Source: Microtetraspora sp. NBRC 13810 (GTDB taxonomy: Bacteria; Actinomycetota; Actinomycetes; Streptosporangiales; Streptosporangiaceae). Taken from it: DNA of 64,000 nt. Of this stretch, positions 58,870 through 64,000 are shown piece by piece; position 1 is the first letter of the stretch, and each line of letters starts with the position of its first letter. The stretch is from positions 224,598 to 288,597 of the forward strand of contig NZ_BSRQ01000003.1 in NCBI RefSeq assembly GCF_030268685.1, given 5' to 3'. The position numbers were made by a program, and so were the translations under genes. The notes beneath the pieces were generated by a model that saw nothing but the letters and a program-made list of their open reading frames with translations, had not been told where the DNA came from and searched no databases.

Positions 58870-60513
58870 TCAGGAAGCGCCCAGCGTGGCCGTGACCAGG
58901 GCCTTCGCCTCCTCCTGCACCGTGGCCAGGTGCCCGGGCCCCCTGAAGGACTCGGCGTAGATCTTGTAGACGTCCTCCGTGCCGGACGGGCGGGCGGCGA
59001 ACCAGGCGTTCTCGGTGCAGACCTTCACCCCGCCGACGGGGGCGCCGTTGCCCGGCGCCGAGGTCAGCACCGCCGTGATCGGCTCCCCGGCCAGGGATCC
59101 GGCGGTGACGTCGTCCGCCGACAGCCTGCCCAGCGCGGCCTTCTCCTCGCGGGTCGCCGGGGCGTCGACGCGGGCGTAGGCGGGCTCGCCGTACTTGGCG
59201 GTCAGGCCGGCGTAGAGCTCGCTGGGCGACTCGCCGGTGACGGCGATGATCTCGGAGGCGAGCAGGGCGAGCGCGATGCCGTCCTTGTCGGTGGTCCACA
59301 CCGAGCCGTCCCTGCGCAGGAAGGACGCGCCCGCGCTCTCCTCGCCGCCGAACCCGAGCGACCCGTCCAGCAGCCCGCCGACGAACCACTTGAACCCGAC
59401 CGGCACCTCGACCAGCCGCCGGCCGAGCCCGCCGGCCACCCGGTCGATCATGCTGCTGCTCACCAGCGTCTTGCCCACGGCGGTGCCCTCCGGCCAGCCC
59501 GGCCGGTGGGCGTAGAGGTAGGAGATCGCGGTGGCCAGGAAGTGGTTGGGGTTCATCAGCCCGGCGTCCGGCGTGACGATGCCGTGCCGGTCGGCGTCCG
59601 CGTCGTTCCCGGTCGCCACCTGGTAGGCCGCGCGGTTGCCGATCAGGGACGCCATCGCGTACGGCGAGCTGCAGTCCATCCTGATCTTGCCGTCCCAGTC
59701 GAGCGTCATGAACCGCCAGGTGGGGTCCACGGCCGGGTTGACCACCGTGAGGTCCAGCCGGTGCCGGTCGGCGATCTCCGCCCAGTAGGCCACGCTGGCC
59801 CCGCCCAGCGGGTCGGCCCCGATGCGCACCCCGGCCGACCGGATCGCCTCCACGTCCACCACGGAGGGCAGGTCGTCCACATAGGCGCCCAGGAAGTCGT
59901 AGCGGCCGGTGGTGGCGGCGGCCAGCGCCCGCTCGTAGGGGATCCGCCTGACCCCCTTCAGCCCGCCGGCGATGAGCGCGTTGGCCCGCTCCTGGATCCA
60001 GGACGTGGCGTCGGTGTCGGCGGGGCCGCCGTTCGGCGGGTTGTACTTGAACCCGCCGTCGGCCGGCGGGTTGTGCGACGGCGTCACCACCACGCCGTCG
60101 GCCAGGCCGGTCGTCCGGCCCCGGTTGTGCGTGAGGATCGCGTGCGAGACCGCCGGGGTCGGCGTGTAGCCGTCGCGCGAGTCGAGCAGCACGGTCACGT
60201 CGTTGGCGGCGAGGACCTCCAGCGCGGACACCAGGGCGGGCTGGGACAGCGCGTGGGTGTCCGCGCCGAGGAAGAGCGGCCCGGTGACGCCCTGCCCGGC
60301 GCGGTATTCGCAGATCGCCTGGCTGGTGGCGAGGATGTGCTCCTCGTTGAAGGCGGTGTTCAGCGAGGATCCGCGATGTCCGGAGGTGCCGAAGGCGACC
60401 CGTTGCCCGGCGACCGACGGATCGGGACGCCGGGCGTAGTAGGCCGTCACGAGCCGGGCGACGTCCACCAGATCGGACGCAAGGGCGGGCGTTCCTGCGC
60501 GCTCGTGCACCAT
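58870..60513 (-). CDS. pgm: Phosphoglucomutase (alpha-D-glucose phosphate-specific)
   Basis: A 547-residue mutase that interconverts glucose 1-phosphate and glucose 6-phosphate. All four loops are intact: phosphoserine [25 protein letters not shown], metal loop [12 protein letters not shown], sugar loop [13 protein letters not shown], and phosphate loop [13 protein letters not shown]. The N-terminus ([19 protein letters not shown]) is typical of the bacterial Pgm subfamily. AGGAG lies 7 nt before the ATG. It is upstream of Ppx/GppA on the same strand. It contrasts with the mutase-like domain at 17.8-20.3 kb, which has lost such loops. Confidence 0.97.
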   Translation of the reverse strand: MVHERAGTPALASDLVDVARLVTAYYARRPDPSVAGQRVAFGTSGHRGSSLNTAFNEEHILATSQAICEYRAGQGVTGPLFLGADTHALSQPALVSALEVLAANDVTVLLDSRDGYTPTPAVSHAILTHNRGRTTGLADGVVVTPSHNPPADGGFKYNPPNGGPADTDATSWIQERANALIAGGLKGVRRIPYERALAAATTGRYDFLGAYVDDLPSVVDVEAIRSAGVRIGADPLGGASVAYWAEIADRHRLDLTVVNPAVDPTWRFMTLDWDGKIRMDCSSPYAMASLIGNRAAYQVATGNDADADRHGIVTPDAGLMNPNHFLATAISYLYAHRPGWPEGTAVGKTLVSSSMIDRVAGGLGRRLVEVPVGFKWFVGGLLDGSLGFGGEESAGASFLRRDGSVWTTDKDGIALALLASEIIAVTGESPSELYAGLTAKYGEPAYARVDAPATREEKAALGRLSADDVTAGSLAGEPITAVLTSAPGNGAPVGGVKVCTENAWFAARPSGTEDVYKIYAESFRGPGHLATVQEEAKALVTATLGAS

Positions 60514-60582
60514 GAAAGCTCCTCATGTCAGGTCGTGGGTCGATTCTCCCTACCCGCTCGCGCGCCGGTCCACCCGGGCCTG

Positions 60583-61764
60583 TCAACCGCCCTGCGCCCA
60601 GGGGTCGTAGTCGACCTCCAGCGGCTCCTGCGGGGGCCGCTCACCCTGCGGGACGTGCCGCAGGTTGATCCGGATCCTGGTCCAGGTGGAGCTGCGGCCG
60701 CGCATCGAGTCGACCAGCACGTCGGCGGGCCGCAGGTGCGCGACCACCGGCGCGTGCCGGGTCTTCCAGCGCTCCAGCCCGGCCAGCGCCTCCTCCTTGG
60801 TGCGCGCCCGCGCGACCTCGACGACCGGGATGCCGCCCTTGCGGGTGGGCTCCTGCGGCGGCAGCGACTCGGCGAAGGCCAGCAGCAGGTCCAGCGAGCC
60901 CCGGGCGTCCTCGATGCCCTCCCACGGGTCGCCGATCTCCCGGAACCGCGCCGGGACCGTGTCGACGGTGAACTCCTCCGGCCGGCAGCCGCCGACCTCG
61001 GGCCAGGTGAGCGGCGTGGAGACGCGCGCGTCCGGGGTGGGCCGCACAGAGTAGGCCGAGGCGACCGTGTGGTCCCGCGCGTTCTGGTTGTAGTCGACGA
61101 AGACGCCTTCGCGCTCCTCCTTCCACCAGCGGCTGGTGGCGGCGCCGGGCATCCTGCGCTCGACCTCCCTGGCCACCGCCTCGGCGGCCAGGCGCACCTC
61201 GGGGAAGGTCCAGCGGGGCTCGATCCGGGCGTAGACGTGGAAGCCGCGCGAGCCGGAGGTCTTGGGCCAGGCGGTGAGGCCGAAGTCGGCGAGCACCTGC
61301 CTGGCCGCCTGCGCGACGTCGACGACCTGCGCCCACTCCACCCCGGGCACCGGGTCGAGGTCGACCCGCAACTCGTCGGGATGGTCGAGGTCGGCGGCGC
61401 GCACGGGGTGCGGGTTGAGGTCGACGCAGCCCAGGTTGACCACCCAGGCGAGCTGGGCCGGGTCGCGGACCACCACCTCCTCGGCCGTGCGCCCGGACGG
61501 GTAGCGCAGCTCCGCCACCTCGATCCAGCCGGGCCGCCGGTCCGGTGCCCGCTTCTGGAAGAACGCCTCCTGCCCGACGCCGCGCGGGAACCGCTTGAGG
61601 ATCATCGGCCGCCCCTCGACCCCCCGCAGCGCGCCCGGAGCCACCGACAGGTAGTAACGCACCAGATCGAGCTTCGTGTGACCGGTCTCTGGGAAGATCA
61701 CCTTGTCCGGGCTGGTGATCCGCACCTCGTGCCCGGCGACCACCATGACCTGCGCATCCGCCAT
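60583..61764 (-). CDS. LigD-type primase-polymerase (POL) domain protein
   Basis: A 393-residue stand-alone polymerase of the archaeo-eukaryotic primase fold, like the POL domain of LigD used in non-homologous end joining. It has ITSPDKVIFPETGHTKLDLVRYYL, LKRFPRGVGQEAFFQKRAP, CVDLNPHPVRAADLDHPDELRVDLDP with the metal-binding Asp pair, and TSGSRGFHVYARI with the catalytic His. C-terminally there is a non-family segment (about 300-393) ending EPLEVDYDPWAQGG. No ligase or nuclease domain is fused and no ku gene is in the window. Confidence 0.92.
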   Translation of the reverse strand: MADAQVMVVAGHEVRITSPDKVIFPETGHTKLDLVRYYLSVAPGALRGVEGRPMILKRFPRGVGQEAFFQKRAPDRRPGWIEVAELRYPSGRTAEEVVVRDPAQLAWVVNLGCVDLNPHPVRAADLDHPDELRVDLDPVPGVEWAQVVDVAQAARQVLADFGLTAWPKTSGSRGFHVYARIEPRWTFPEVRLAAEAVAREVERRMPGAATSRWWKEEREGVFVDYNQNARDHTVASAYSVRPTPDARVSTPLTWPEVGGCRPEEFTVDTVPARFREIGDPWEGIEDARGSLDLLLAFAESLPPQEPTRKGGIPVVEVARARTKEEALAGLERWKTRHAPVVAHLRPADVLVDSMRGRSSTWTRIRINLRHVPQGERPPQEPLEVDYDPWAQGG

Positions 61765-61793
61765 GAACTCACCCTACGTGGCGGCACCGACAG

Positions 61794-64000
<2,207 letters not shown>

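Overview
The window is chromosomal DNA of a high-GC actinomycete. Support comes from very GC-rich third codon positions, many GTG starts, Ser/Thr kinases, a GarA/FtsR regulatory cluster, a MerR-DUF151-MerR-FHA gene order also found in mycobacteria and streptomycetes, flavin-dependent ThyX, and a trp leader peptide of the streptomycete type. The classical menaquinone genes menB, menD and menE argue against Streptomyces, which uses the futalosine route; a Streptosporangiales-type genus is my guess, not a proof. I see no rRNA, tRNA, CRISPR array, transposase or phage gene.

Layout. 0-2 kb: a truncated sugar-binding lipoprotein gene divergent from a GntR/HutC regulator, with dyad operators between them. 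2-6 kb: menaquinone genes menB-menD (minus) and menE (plus). 6-11.7 kb: small secreted protein, group 1/2 sigma factor, coiled-coil protein, TetR regulator, DUF5999 protein, alpha/beta hydrolase and TPR protein. 11.8-21 kb: a minus-strand block of CDP-alcohol phosphatidyltransferase, sugar-1-P guanylyltransferase/mutase, garA, ftsR, DUF151 nuclease, a second MerR, and gcvP behind a tandem glycine riboswitch. 21-28 kb: two-component system, methyltransferase, glutamine-amidotransferase-like protein, flavohemoprotein, XRE regulator, and a decayed BNR/MoaD pair. 28-36 kb: thyX, amidohydrolase, WD40 Ser/Thr kinase, and fused anthranilate synthase trpEG behind a ribosome-mediated attenuator. 36-40.6 kb: WYL regulator, DUF3311 plus sodium/solute symporter, second kinase, small secreted protein.

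40.8-45.8 kb holds the most interesting locus: four tightly coupled genes encoding an unknown helical protein, a Cas4/RecB-type nuclease with an apparent Fe-S cysteine set, an unknown protein with a beta-rich tail, and a compact UPF1/DNA2-like SF1 helicase. Nuclease and helicase together resemble a split DNA2. A degenerate STAND/TPR protein follows.

48-64 kb: GNAT with a damaged second domain, acyl-CoA synthetase, MFS exporter with its divergent TetR repressor and two clear operators, MetE-like methyltransferase, rhamnulokinase, an RsbW-like ATPase, DUF72, a 54-residue membrane protein, Ppx/GppA, phosphoglucomutase, a stand-alone LigD-type polymerase, and a GMC oxidoreductase cut by the window end.

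A recurring regulatory feature is a TANNNT box placed exactly 6-7 nt before a start codon that lacks a Shine-Dalgarno sequence; I count ten, which suggests leaderless mRNAs.
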